A stretch of DNA of 64,000 nt, taken from Ciona savignyi. Lineage: Eukaryota; Chordata; Ascidiacea; Phlebobranchia; Cionidae. The position numbers and the translations under genes were made by a program. The DNA lies in the NCBI GenBank assembly GCA_000149265.1, contig CH000074.1, forward strand, positions 294,648-358,647, in the 5' to 3' direction. Each line of letters starts with the position of its first letter. The stretch's first letter is position 1. The notes below the pieces were generated by a model. The model worked only from the letters and a program-made list of their open reading frames with translations. It had not been told where the DNA came from and made no database searches. Below are positions 22,901-32,700 of the stretch, in pieces.

Positions 22901-24236
22901 AAGAAGTCGGGTTCGTTGGTGGGTAGCGTTTCTCGGTGGTTGAGAATTAAACAAACGGATCGGTTTGGTGCGACGCCTTTCAACCGAATGGTTGCATGTG
23001 CCAAACTGTTCGCTAGTTAGTCGGTTGTGTCATTGGGCAAGGCGCTAACGGACATTACCTGAACGGATTAATGGGTTTTACTTAATTAAAGAAACGTGTC
23101 TATCATATACAACACACTGTAATAGCTTCGGTAACACGACGATGGGCGCGAGGTGATCTGACGATTGCCCGTGTGTTAACCCCCTTGGTTTTCCCATTCA
23201 CGGGGATAAACATTAATATCCTATCCTATCCTATATTCTTCCACACTTATACCAATGCAAAGACGTCGCCGGATTTTGCTGCTTCAAACATAGACGAAAT
23301 GGTGGAACCAGCGGTGTCTGCTGGAGGACTGGGTGCAATCTGATGCTTCTCCTTCGGGCTGAGGCATTTCGCGTAAATAATCTTCTGTGCCCCGATGCCT
23401 GTGTGTGGGAAGGATTCTATGGTTATTTGTATTTTGTCATTGTATATTATACTAGCGTGGCAGTAAACAGTAGACTATTATTTGGGCAAGACATTGCCTG
23501 CACCTAGCGGATTAATGGGTTCTACCAAATTGAAGGAACGTGTGAATCATACACAACACACTGCAATAGCTCCGGTAACCCGACGGTGGGGGCGAGGTGA
23601 TCTGACGATTGCCCATGTGTTAACCCTTAACCCCTAGACTGCCGCTTAATAATTATGAGGTAACGGTGCAAATGGTTTTCTAAACTTACAAATCGATTCG
23701 CCTGTTACAAATCAAATCAGCTTACTTGGTGGTTCAAGTCTTGGCTGGGAGAAGTAAAACGTTTCTTGAGCGGTGGACATGACAGTTTGCAAGTTCACTG
23801 GATTGGGAGATACCAATTGATTGTTTGATTGTGGGCTCCTGTTCACAATGTCAACCGGTTTGAAGAAGTTGGATGGATTACCCGGCAAGTCGGTCACTGG
23901 ACTGAGGTTTTCCGGGGTTGTGTTGTCGGAGTCGGACGCGTTGGTTGAAGTGCTGCTGGTTGGGAAGGCTTGGATCGCTCTATCCTCTTCCTCTTCTGAA
24001 TCAAGTACGGAGGATTCTTCCACAATCGTTTCCAGGTCGCTGTCCGGGTAATAGTAATGGTCCACGATTTGGTGCTTTCCCTTCTCTGGAGGGTTTATAA
24101 CGGGTCCGTTCGGCATGTTCTGCACGAATACTCCGTTCCTGCTATACGTCAGTGTCGGTTGACTTGTAATCTGTAGCTTCCCAAGACTTTCCATCGGATT
24201 ATACCACGGTTTATAGCCTTCTCCGGTCGTTTCCAT
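13982..24236 (-). CDS. SNCAIP: Synphilin-1 homologue (ankyrin and coiled-coil scaffold)
   Basis: Ten exons in order: 24236-23726, 23398-23253, 22309-22130, 19438-19172, 18430-18261, 17573-17419, 16870-16502, 16166-16028, 15296-14818, 14571-13982. All phases agree; 1001 residues. Human synphilin-1 has 919. Residues about 230-405 carry ankyrin repeats, with LDENGNTALHVAAEHGHLN, then NGHSPCVQWLV and SNTAVHFAAQHGHMECIQTL. These align in order with human DENGNNLLHIAASQGHAEC, NGQLECVRWMV and NSAVHVASQHGYLGCIQTL. The segment YLVVVETCVSLAQQVVAL (about 395-412) nearly matches the human YLVVVETCMSLASQVVKL that leads into the coiled coil. The N-terminal 170 residues are acidic and Ser-rich. The long C-terminal half is Ser/Pro/Lys-rich and ends RRVQGKLK. 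An in-frame TAG precedes the start Met. In vertebrates the protein binds alpha-synuclein and ubiquitin ligases; that role is not implied here. Confidence 0.88.
15765..15973 (+). repeat. SINE-A copy with internal deletion
   Basis: Head and 3' end present, centre missing. It lies antisense to the synphilin gene in an intron, about 55 bases past the donor of the exon ending at 16028. Confidence 0.75.
16898..17187 (-). repeat. SINE-A copy abutting a synphilin 3' splice site
   Basis: Full-length copy in the same orientation as the synphilin gene. Its ATCCT tail ends about 27 bases before the acceptor of exon 16870-16502. Confidence 0.85.
18872..19196. repeat. Tandem duplication spanning a synphilin exon edge
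   Basis: Two diverged copies, about 18872-19028 and 19053-19196. The second contains the last 22 or so bases of synphilin exon 19438-19172 and its donor. The first carries the same exon end, but the donor GT is changed to AT. Confidence 0.75.
19485..19764 (+). repeat. SINE-A copy
   Basis: Full-length plus-strand copy 47 bases upstream (in synphilin sense) of exon 19438-19172, antisense to that gene. Confidence 0.85.
20073..20261 (+). CDS. Possible two-exon small peptide gene nested in a synphilin intron
   Basis: Speculative. ATG at 20073 opens MDAVRLLFLAVLSDDN, which looks like a short signal peptide, then a donor GTAAGC at 20123. A 69-bp intron ends in a good TTTTCAG acceptor at 20191, and the frame continues to a TAA at 20259-20261. 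The product would be 39 residues, with a basic tail (RHKLRSNIRKSI). It lies antisense within a synphilin intron. No homology is recognised; the signal could be chance. Confidence 0.25.
21313..21500 (-). mobile_element. MITE family 2 (GGGAAAGCGGG ends)
   Basis: Inverted ends near ACTAAAATGAGGGAAAGCGG and CGCTCCTTTTAGTG, with a core of TTAGGGTTAG-like sequence in reverse relative to the copies at 25952 and 40345. Confidence 0.65.
22672..22790 (+). repeat. Possible repeat C fragment
   Basis: ACAGGAACAGGAAAAGACAG and flanking bases resemble the middle of repeat C (2285, 41841). Weak. Confidence 0.4.
22955..23235 (+). repeat. SINE-A copy next to a synphilin 5' splice site
   Basis: Full-length plus-strand copy, antisense to the host gene. 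Its tail ends about 17 bases from the donor of exon 23398-23253. Confidence 0.85.
23482..23630 (+). repeat. SINE-A copy, 5' truncated
   Basis: Starts in TTTGGGCAAGACATTGCC and lacks the final GGGGATAAACA part. Confidence 0.75.
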
Positions 24237-25951
24237 ATTGATTACTTTAAACACAAACTAAATTTTACATAATACTGATGCAAATGCTCAGAAAACCTAG
24301 AAACCTAGTAAAATATTTACGACCGCATTCACTTAAGGCTATATATGTGTCTGTGTTAGCTTTAGCCAAATTTATCTCGGTGCATTATGTTTAATACAAG
24401 CCACGATTCTTGATCAAATATTGAAGCAGTCAGCAAACATACTTTCAATATCGTGTTCCAGAGATTTCTTCGCTTGTAAATACAAAGGTAACCGGATAGT
24501 TAAAGACCTGGCTTTTAAAGTAAGCTTTCGTTTTGATGACTTGATCGCTTCGCTTCCAATAATTAAAATACTTATTACATCACTCAGCGACCTGTAAGAC
24601 GGCTTGGATCGAACACAATCAACTAAATCTGTTCTGAGTATGCAACCCTGTATTGCTTTGACTATCATTAATATAATAGATTTTTAAGAAATCCAACTAA
24701 AATCATCTCTTTGAACTTAGTGATTCGGAAAATACACATACTGGACCTTAAATAGCTTTCTTTACCATGGAAATATATACTAAGCGCACAAATCACTTAT
24801 TGGTGACATTTAAATCCACTGTCGCCGTAAACACATCCTGCTAATACATCGCTTCCACCATGAAAATTATATATAAATAATTTGTTGTTCAATAGTTGAA
24901 ACATAAGTATAAGATACTACTTTGAAACATAAGTATATTACTACTTCGCTGCAATGTTGCATTGCTTTAACTATCAATAATATAACAGATTTTACAAAAG
25001 AACGCCAGCACCTTTAACAGAAGAAATCCACCCAAAAAAATCATATTTTAACTTTGTAAATCGAAAAATACACATACGGAAACTTAAATGAATTTAATTT
25101 TCACGGAAATATATACAAAGATCACTTTATTGGTGACATTTAAAAAGGCTAACGTCGGAAAGCTGTCCAGCGTACATTATTTGTAATATGAAAGTGACAT
25201 TTTAAAATATACGGTATTTGAAAGCTTAAACATAAGTACAAGTTACTACTTTAAAATGTGCTTCATTTCCCAAAACACAAACCTGTCTAATTTCTAATAA
25301 TAGCCTACATCCTTCAAATACAAAATCTTCATTCTAATTAAATGCCTTGGTCATCGAGTGTAATGTATACTGAGTAGTGAAACCTAATCGCATATAACGA
25401 ACACGGGTCGGAAAACCTGAACCGTCTAGCTTCACTTTATCCGCTCTCGCCGTATTGAGCTCGCGTAAAGCAACTATAGTTGACTATGTTTATTCAACGC
25501 TAAGCACTAGCTACCAATGAGTAGCCCCGTTCAGCACGAACAAAGCTTTCTTCTCTCTTTAGCGATTCTCCAAGCACCGCTTGAGCGCTTGAAACTATTT
25601 TATTTTGGCTTGTTCGTTGTTGGTTCGGGAGGGAAAACGTATGAATCAGATTTTACAAGTTGGCACTTGAATATTTTCAGTACACGGTCATATTTCGAAT
25701 TCCTCCTTAAGTATTCTGCTAGCCGTAAAAACAAACTGTTATAAAGTTTAAAAGGGGTAATAAATAATGACGTTTAAACAGATGCTGTAATGATTACCCG
25801 ATCACGGCGGTAACTATGTGTTTTGTTTGTGTTTGAATAAATATTAATCTGCAACTGTATGCGACTCTATGGTGCCCACTAGCGGTTACAACGTGTGCCC
25901 TTCAAATGTGATTTACAACCCATTGCTTCGGCGTACGGTGGGCAACACTAA

Positions 25952-26150
25952 AAGGAGAGAATGCGGGAAGAAGGGAAAAAGGGAAACTGCTCACTAAAAT
26001 CACGGAAACTAATTCTCACTTTGTCCTAAACACTAATCTCAACCTCAGAGCAAACCCTAACGTCAATCCCATGTTTAAAACTTACTCTAATGCTTTAATA
26101 TTCATTTTAGTGTGCAGTTTCCCTCCTTCCCGCTTTCCCTCCGTTTAGAT
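25952..26150 (+). mobile_element. MITE family 2 copy
   Basis: Starts CTAAAAGGAGAGAATGCGGG, ends CCGCTTTCCCTCCGTTTAG, with an AACTGCTCACTAAAAT / ATTTTAGTGTGCAGTTT inner inverted repeat and a CCCTAA-like core. Confidence 0.7.
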
Positions 26151-26187
26151 TTCCCATTTTATTTTCTTAATGATTGAGGATCTAGAC

Positions 26188-26451
26188 CAGTGGTTCTCGA
26201 TCTTTTTGACCTCGTGGCGCACCTGAGACCAATTAAGAAACGAGCGGGCACACTTCGCACGGAAATCACTGTTTCTTGAGCGATCCTGATTTTTGACAGT
26301 TAATGTAAACTAACGTTATAATGGAAATAAACGAACTAAACACTATAACCATTAAGTAGTTTATGATATATGCACGCTCTGTTGTAAATTTACAAAATAC
26401 AAGTGTGGTGCACCTAGCTAACCCCCGCGGCGCACCATTTGAGAAGCACTG
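26188..26451. mobile_element. hAT-like MITE (CAGTGGTTCTC ends)
   Basis: Inverted ends CAGTGGTTCTCGATC and TTTGAGAAGCACTG. Flanks ATCTAGAC and CTCTTAGT are a degraded 8-bp duplication of the nTCTAGAn type. A relative is at 32800-33026. Confidence 0.7.
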
Positions 26452-26516
26452 CTCTTAGTTTTCCTCTTTTATTTTCTCAATGATTGCGGATCTACACATT
26501 TGCAACACCTTAACGG

Positions 26517-26632
26517 TTGTTTAGTCTAATGGTTATCGCCACCGATTCATACACCGATTTATATTTGTACACAAATCAGTATAATTGACGCGCGGATCAT
26601 GGGTTTAAAACTTTGCAAGGTAAAAAAGACAT
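26517..26632 (+). repeat. SINE-B copy, diverged
   Basis: A-box-like TTTAGTCTAATGGTTA, later ATCATGGGTTTAAAACTTTGC, then an A-rich tail. Confidence 0.5.
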
Positions 26633-27015
26633 AAGGCGTTTAACCCAACTAAATTGATTTTTTAATTTGTCTCGTTTAGTGACTTAGCCCATATTCCTGG
26701 GTGTCTTCGGGGGGACGCATGACACCTATGGTGACACTGGAAACTTTAGATTACCTCGTGCCCACAGTCGATTCAGTAGTTATGTATGGACATTCAAGGG
26801 AATTTAGTGGTCATGTATATATCTTTTCTAGCATCAAAATTGTATAATTATATATACTATTTCTGGATTTAGCTTAACGCGCACAAACAAAAAATCTTGC
26901 TACTGTTCATGTGTAAACGTTATTTGTCTGTTATGTTCAATAATAATAAGAGTTGTGTAGGAAACTTTTGAAGAGTTGATATTTGCTGACGTGCTATATC
27001 TACCTTGGTGTAGCG

Positions 27016-27297
27016 GGATAGGATATTCATGTTTATCCCCGTGAATGGGAAAACCAAGGGGTTAACACACGGGCAATCATCAGATCACCTCGCGCTCATT
27101 GTCGGGTTACCAGAACTATTGTAGAGTGTTGTGTATGGTTCACGCATTTCTTTAATTTGGTAGAATTATTAATCCCATGGGTTCAAGCAATGTTTGTTAA
27201 GTGCCTTGCCCAAGGACACAACCGACTAGCTAGCGACCAGTTTAGTACCTGCAACCCTTCGGCTAAAAGGCAACGCACTAAACCAACCAATCTGTCG
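27016..27297 (-). repeat. SINE-A copy
   Basis: Full-length reverse copy with tail GGATAGGATATTC. Confidence 0.85.
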
Positions 27298-28029
27298 GTG
27301 TTCTTCATAATCACCATATCAGCTCTTCACATTTTTAGCAAACACAATCTACACAGACATGCGAGACATATATATGGACCGCAGTAAGTAACAATGGGTT
27401 TTCCTGGGACATTTATGTGTTTTTTGTATAATCCATTAATCCATTGTGGAATTCCGTTTAGTGACTTGGTGAAGGACATAATCAACTAGCTTGTGACTGG
27501 CTTTGGTAAGCCTACCTTTACCTATGGCGTGCTACCAATAAAAAACGCACTCAAGAAGTGCGACGATGGCCGACGAGTCATTCCACCATTTGGCGGATTG
27601 TTTGCGGAAAGGGCGGACGTTGTCCAAGCAGAGCGAAAATATGACGAGTTTCGAATACACACAGAAACAAAAGCACAGTGCGGTCAACCCCCTTTCGGAC
27701 AATTGTATACTGACAACCATTGTTCTTTGTTCTCTCTTTCCCATAGTTAGCCGATTGTTTCAATTTCGATCGAATATAAGGATTGATATGTAATGTGGTT
27801 TTCTCATTCGTCATACAAGAAAAAGACTGTGTCATAAATATTAGTAATAACCTTGCGCGTTACTATTAAATGCGACATTTCTTCAAATAAATCTTCGGTA
27901 ATCTTTCTGATAAAATGTTGATGGACGTGTCAGTCGTATTCTGGTAGGTGGGGTATAGAAACGCTGCTCTTGTTTTAGTACAACCTTTAGTTTATCCACT
28001 GGATCCAAATGATATCCAATAATTGCCTT

Positions 28030-28112
28030 ACCGACAAGCTGCCAACCAGTTTCGAGGCTATTGCCGTTCGGCTAAAAACCGACACACTAAACCATCAGGA
28101 TATGTGTCCGAA
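28030..28112 (-). repeat. SINE-A head fragment
   Basis: Only the tRNA-like head and adjoining bases are recognisable. Confidence 0.5.
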
Positions 28113-28156
28113 CTTATCATTAATCCATCCGCCTTGCCAATCTGTTAAAAATTTGC

Positions 28157-28269
28157 TTTTTTACCGAGCCAAGTTTCAAACCCATAATCGGCTCTCCATC
28201 GTTACCGTTTTTGTATAAATATCGGTATATGTATCGGTCGCGTTAACCATTCGGTCACACGACCGTACA
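28157..28269 (-). repeat. SINE-B copy
   Basis: Clear reverse copy: TTTTTTACCGAGCCAAGTTT to CATTCGGTCACACGACCG. Confidence 0.8.
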
Positions 28270-28640
28270 ATGTGCTTTTGTTGGTTGCCAAATTATTTCT
28301 TTGTGTCTTGCCGACTGCTGGACAGTAGAACAAAACAAGGTCGCTTTGTTGTAAAATACATTGAATTTCCGCCAATAAAACGACCCACAAACTGCGTTGA
28401 AAGTAAAATGGTTTATTTTTAGGTTCCGTTGTAATGTTGGAGTCGTTACAAGTGGAATAAAAGAAAGCGAGAGAAAGGACACAAATAACGAAGACGCACA
28501 GTAAGCATGGACAACGTACATACGGGGTGTGCTACGATCCAATCATGTTCAGTCAAATCTTGGCGTGAAATGTTCGATATTAGTCGGTCTGAACGCTCAC
28601 GCGGTCGCTTCATGTCAGAAATAAAAGAAATCTTTAGAAA

Positions 28641-28770
28641 TCAATCGAATGACAAAGCTGTACGATCCTCGTCGGTTCTTTCAGTTGTCTTGAGAATCGG
28701 AGAACAAAGCGATATCGATTCGTGGTTTCCGTCGGTGGCGCTCAGGTTCGGTACAAAGCCGGGGTCGTTG
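28641..28770 (-). CDS. Candidate last coding exon of casein kinase 1 gamma
   Basis: Acceptor TTGTTAG at 28771-28777 (minus strand), then a frame of 43 codons to a TGA at 28643-28641. It begins NNDPGFVPNLSATDGN when joined to the phase-2 donor at 29793. With it the kinase would have 439 residues, a normal size for the family. It does not encode the Cys-rich, basic palmitoylation tail (CCCFFKRK type) of vertebrate CK1 gamma, and the acceptor is weak, so this is a candidate only. Other acceptors between 28.9 and 29.7 kb also fit the phase. Confidence 0.3.
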
Positions 28771-28789
28771 CTAACAACTTAAAATATTG

Positions 28790-29760
28790 CACCATCATTA
28801 CTTCCATGCTGTGTATTGCCTTGTAGCCGGGCAAACTGACCCCTTCAACACTTGTCTTTATAAGCGGATCGTTGTGCAGCAAGATAGGCACGTCTTCTTG
28901 CTGTTCGAGACACAAACAAACTACATCGTGGTAGCAGCGAATTAGCAGACGCTCCATGGTCGTGTGTTGGAATCAGTCTGTTGTGATCCATTCTGCGCGG
29001 GGAATCCCCCGATGTGCGCCCTGTGAAGCGACTCAACACCGCCAAAAAGCGAAGGAATTAAAAAACAAACAAACAAAACGCATCAACATAAAATACGAGG
29101 CTTAGTGAGCAGCGCCGAGCGACTTCGCTTGCGGGGAGCGTACGAAGCGGTCGGTCAAAGCGCCACAGACAACGAAAATAATAAAGTAGGCGAGGTACGT
29201 GCGCATTTCACACGTCCCAGCATCAGACGCAGTACGACGTCGCGGCATTTCAGAGCAGAATCTGCCGCACATCGTAAGTACAATGATTGCATATTATGTA
29301 CAGGATAATATGGTACAGGAAAGAGTTGCCTAATCTTATCTAGCGTCGGGTTGATTTAAAAGAAACTTGGTAATTTGGCGCCGAAAAAGAAGACACACGG
29401 TGGTGTCGTTTAAAACTTAAATGAACTGCGGGGAGGCGGGAAACAAAGTGGGGAATGAGGCGGCGGCTGCGAGGTTGTGCCTGGTGCTCACAAGAAGCGA
29501 GCAGAATCATACAGAAGACGTGCATGCTGTGATGAGAGCTCATCTGGCGACAGCCGCGCACATGAGCGTCATCAAGCGGCCGTGTGACGTGCATCGTCTT
29601 AACGACGAGCGTTCGTTGTTCTCTTCCGCCTGCGTTTGAAGCAGCAGCATCTGTTCGAGATTTCAAGTGGTTTAAATCAGTACACAACCGGCGCACGATG
29701 CCTAATACCATAATTGCGGACCATTAGTCGGATCGAATGAGTCCGCAGAGTAATTCTTGG
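28790..29760. other. GC-rich stretch with ambiguous frames
   Basis: GC content is visibly higher than the surroundings and open frames overlap on both strands. A plus-strand donor-like CACATC|GTAAGTAC is at about 29274. A minus-strand frame encodes a hydrophobic MRTYLAYFIIFVVCGAL segment near 29160-29205. I cannot assign these to a gene. Alternative 3' exons of the kinase or a separate first exon are both possible. Confidence 0.35.
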
Positions 29761-29792
29761 AGCGACAGCGCGGGCGCGGGCAATTAACTTAC

Positions 29793-32700
29793 TTAATTTC
29801 GGTGATGACGTCAACGTCATGGTGCTGAGGAGTGATGGGGGTGTTGGAATGGCCGGCCCCGTGGTCGTCTACGTTGCCGTCGACTTGGTGGGAGAACCGA
29901 TCCCGAGGCTGCGAGCAAGAACAATTACGTAGGAAATTAAGAGTAAAAAAGGGGGTGCAATGGGGAATCACGTTTTCTTTCATAACCACAAATAACGATC
30001 GAATTAAACATGATAAATAACAAAATAAAGAATCCCCTGGATTTAGGCTGAAACCCTCTAAGTGCTTTGTCCATGGACACAACCCACCAGCTAGCGGCCA
30101 GTTTCGAATCTGCAACCTTTCGGCTTACAGGCGACGAACTAAACCACCAAGATATAACGTCGTGTTTTATTGGATGTTTGGCGATACGCTCGTATAGGGT
30201 ATTGTTCGACTATTTTGGGAGAATATTCATTATAGGTTTACATAGTACACGCATTAAACGTTATTAATACAAAAGCGAGAATTATAATGTTTATTCCCAA
30301 GGCGAATTATTGTCATACATTTGGAAGATCAGTTTCAAATAACCACGTCATATTACGTAAACATATCGATTTACAGGATCCTGCCAAATACAGAATGTGC
30401 AGTCAATTAGGTCTCTCAAAGCTGCGAACATAACCTCACAAGCCCACAGATGATGGTGATTCAAACAACACTATTACGTAAAAAAAACTTTATCCTAGTT
30501 CTGTATTGTTCAACAATACCAAAAGTGACGTAACGTTTAATAAAAAACAATGAGTTCTGTGCATACGCGTTGGCATTTATATTTGCAATTTAGCGTGTGT
30601 TAGGCTCTTGTGTACTGTGGAAATGTATGGGCGGTGTACATTCGATTTTACTTTAATGTCACAGTGTATTTTAGCACAACACTGTTTCTGAGCAAATGTT
30701 ATTAAAGAGATAAAACTTCATCAAGTCGCTACTAGTTTGATACTTAACCGCGAGCAGTGATTATTGATTATATCACCGATACTTTATCAAGTAGTCGTTT
30801 CCTGACGGTTAGATTTCCTCGTTTCCAGTTATTTCCACGGCGTAATTTATTGCGGAAGTAATTTACGACTTCCACCATAAAATATGTCGGTAAACATAAC
30901 ATTCCTATCCAACAAATATCTGTGATTATTTTGCGAAATCACTCACTAATGGTAAACAAGGTACTTTTCAATTTGTCTAGATGCAAATGACGAAAAATGA
31001 TTAAAACAAGTTAATTTCGTATCGTTCGAGATATATTTATATTTCTTATCATTTTATCAAGATATCAAGGAAGCCAATTGTAGAGAAATATATTTGAAAC
31101 AAACCGAATTGTGAGGTTGTTTATAATCATTCCTCGTTACATTTTGTTGCGTTAGACCTGCAACGAGGTATTGATTCCTTTTATTGGCTCCAGCTTGATG
31201 GTTTATGAGGATTTGGTACAATACACAAGCGGAGTCTGTTATAGTGGGCGTGGTGTGTGCATTTAAAATGGGAGAAATGACCCTTTTATATATTCAACTC
31301 GGCTGCGGGCACATGGTATTACGGTAAATTGTGATTGTTCAACTAATCCAGTAGTTTGCATAGAATACCATGGAACAAGTTTTTTTGGATATCATGTAGC
31401 AATGAGAGGTTTAAAGGGCGTAAAATACAGTTCTTATTGTAAAGTATACTTTCATCATTGTCTTTTAAATTGCAACCTGGCACATCAAAGGTAAAGTTTC
31501 GGATTTTAGCAGGGCCAAACATTCGCACCGAGTAACGCGAGTAATAATCGCTTGTTTACTCGCGTAACACACGCCGTGCGAGTAAGAATTTAAAACTAAT
31601 TAACGTTTACCATTTTCTATATAATTGGAATATAACGTTTTTATTATACACATGGCGCGTCCGAATACTGAAGTCTATAATACTCACAAAAGCATCATAA
31701 TGTGAGATTGTTATAATACCAGAATAAAACAGTTGTTACGTCATACAAACTACAGTTGCGAGCCATGTTTACTCGCGTGAGCTTACACGAGCGAGTAAAT
31801 TCTTACTCGCCCGAAATTTGATGTATTTTTGCCGTGTTTTAGATTTTAGGAACGATTTAAACCTATTAACCATAAACACGATAATTCAACATAATACTTT
31901 TGCAAGCCTTCAAAGTGCACTGTAGAACTTAACAATTCATTTGGAACTATTCTTACCCTCTGTTGTTGTGGGTGGTTCCTGGATACCTCTGCTACTTGCG
32001 ATGACGATTGCTGGAACAGATTGTTTTGACAGATAAACGTCATGTTGGGGGAATTTAAACAAAGAACATGTTTATACCCCTACAAGCTTGGACTCAAAAT
32101 AATTAACCCTATGTAATCCAAATGGCAAACCCAGTATATATGAAGTAAAAATCACAATAGAAATGTTTTAATATTTTATCCTAAAAGGTATCTTTTTCAG
32201 CACTTGATCTTTATAAAAAGGTTTTGTGAGTCAACAGAAACAAGGCATGGCATTTTCATGTTATACTTGGCCTTATGATGTCATAGTTCACGCCAGTTGT
32301 TACCATGAGCTGAGTCACGTTTATAGCTGAAGTTTTGGGTGCCTCTAAATACTACAGGACCGCTTGGACCGCTTGGAGCGCTTGGATCACTTAGATTGCT
32401 ATGGAAAGTAATTCTAACCCTGTTCCAAACACTAATCTCAACCCCAGAACTAACTTTAACCCTAACCCTAACATTATTATCACGGCTTTTGTAATTACGA
32501 AGTATAGTAAGCGATCCAAGCGATCCAATCGATTTAAGCGATCCATGCGCTCCATGCGCTCCAAGCGGTCCAAAGCGGTTAAGCGGTCGTGTAGTATTTA
32601 GAGGTACCGGAAGTTTTCAGTCAAATTATAAAAGCAATTTTCACCATATGATTACGAGATGTTAGAATAAGCAGAACCTATGCCTTTAACATGAAACATG

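Larger units (their letters stand above)
24237..28640. other. Repeat-rich spacer upstream of synphilin gene
   Basis: AT-rich to about 25.4 kb, with no exon I can support. It then holds a MITE family 2 copy, a hAT-like element, a SINE-B relic, a SINE-A copy, and a further SINE-B. A 75-codon frame at 25517-25744 has no splice or homology support. The promoter of the synphilin gene should lie just above 24236, but no core motif stands out. Confidence 0.5.

Noticed and set aside
28742..28957. Minus-strand frame of 71 codons starting MERLLIRCYHD
   Set aside because: An in-frame TGA sits just upstream, no donor or acceptor supports it, and it overlaps the candidate kinase exon in another frame.
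29340..29711. Minus-strand frame of 123 codons
   Set aside because: GC-rich stretch with open frames on both strands and no recognisable domain. A good acceptor at about 29430 leads to an early stop when joined to the kinase phase.
32391..32601. Frames with regular [12 protein letters not shown] or LDRLDRL periodicity
   Set aside because: They are translations of the 9-bp units in MITE family 1 and not proteins.
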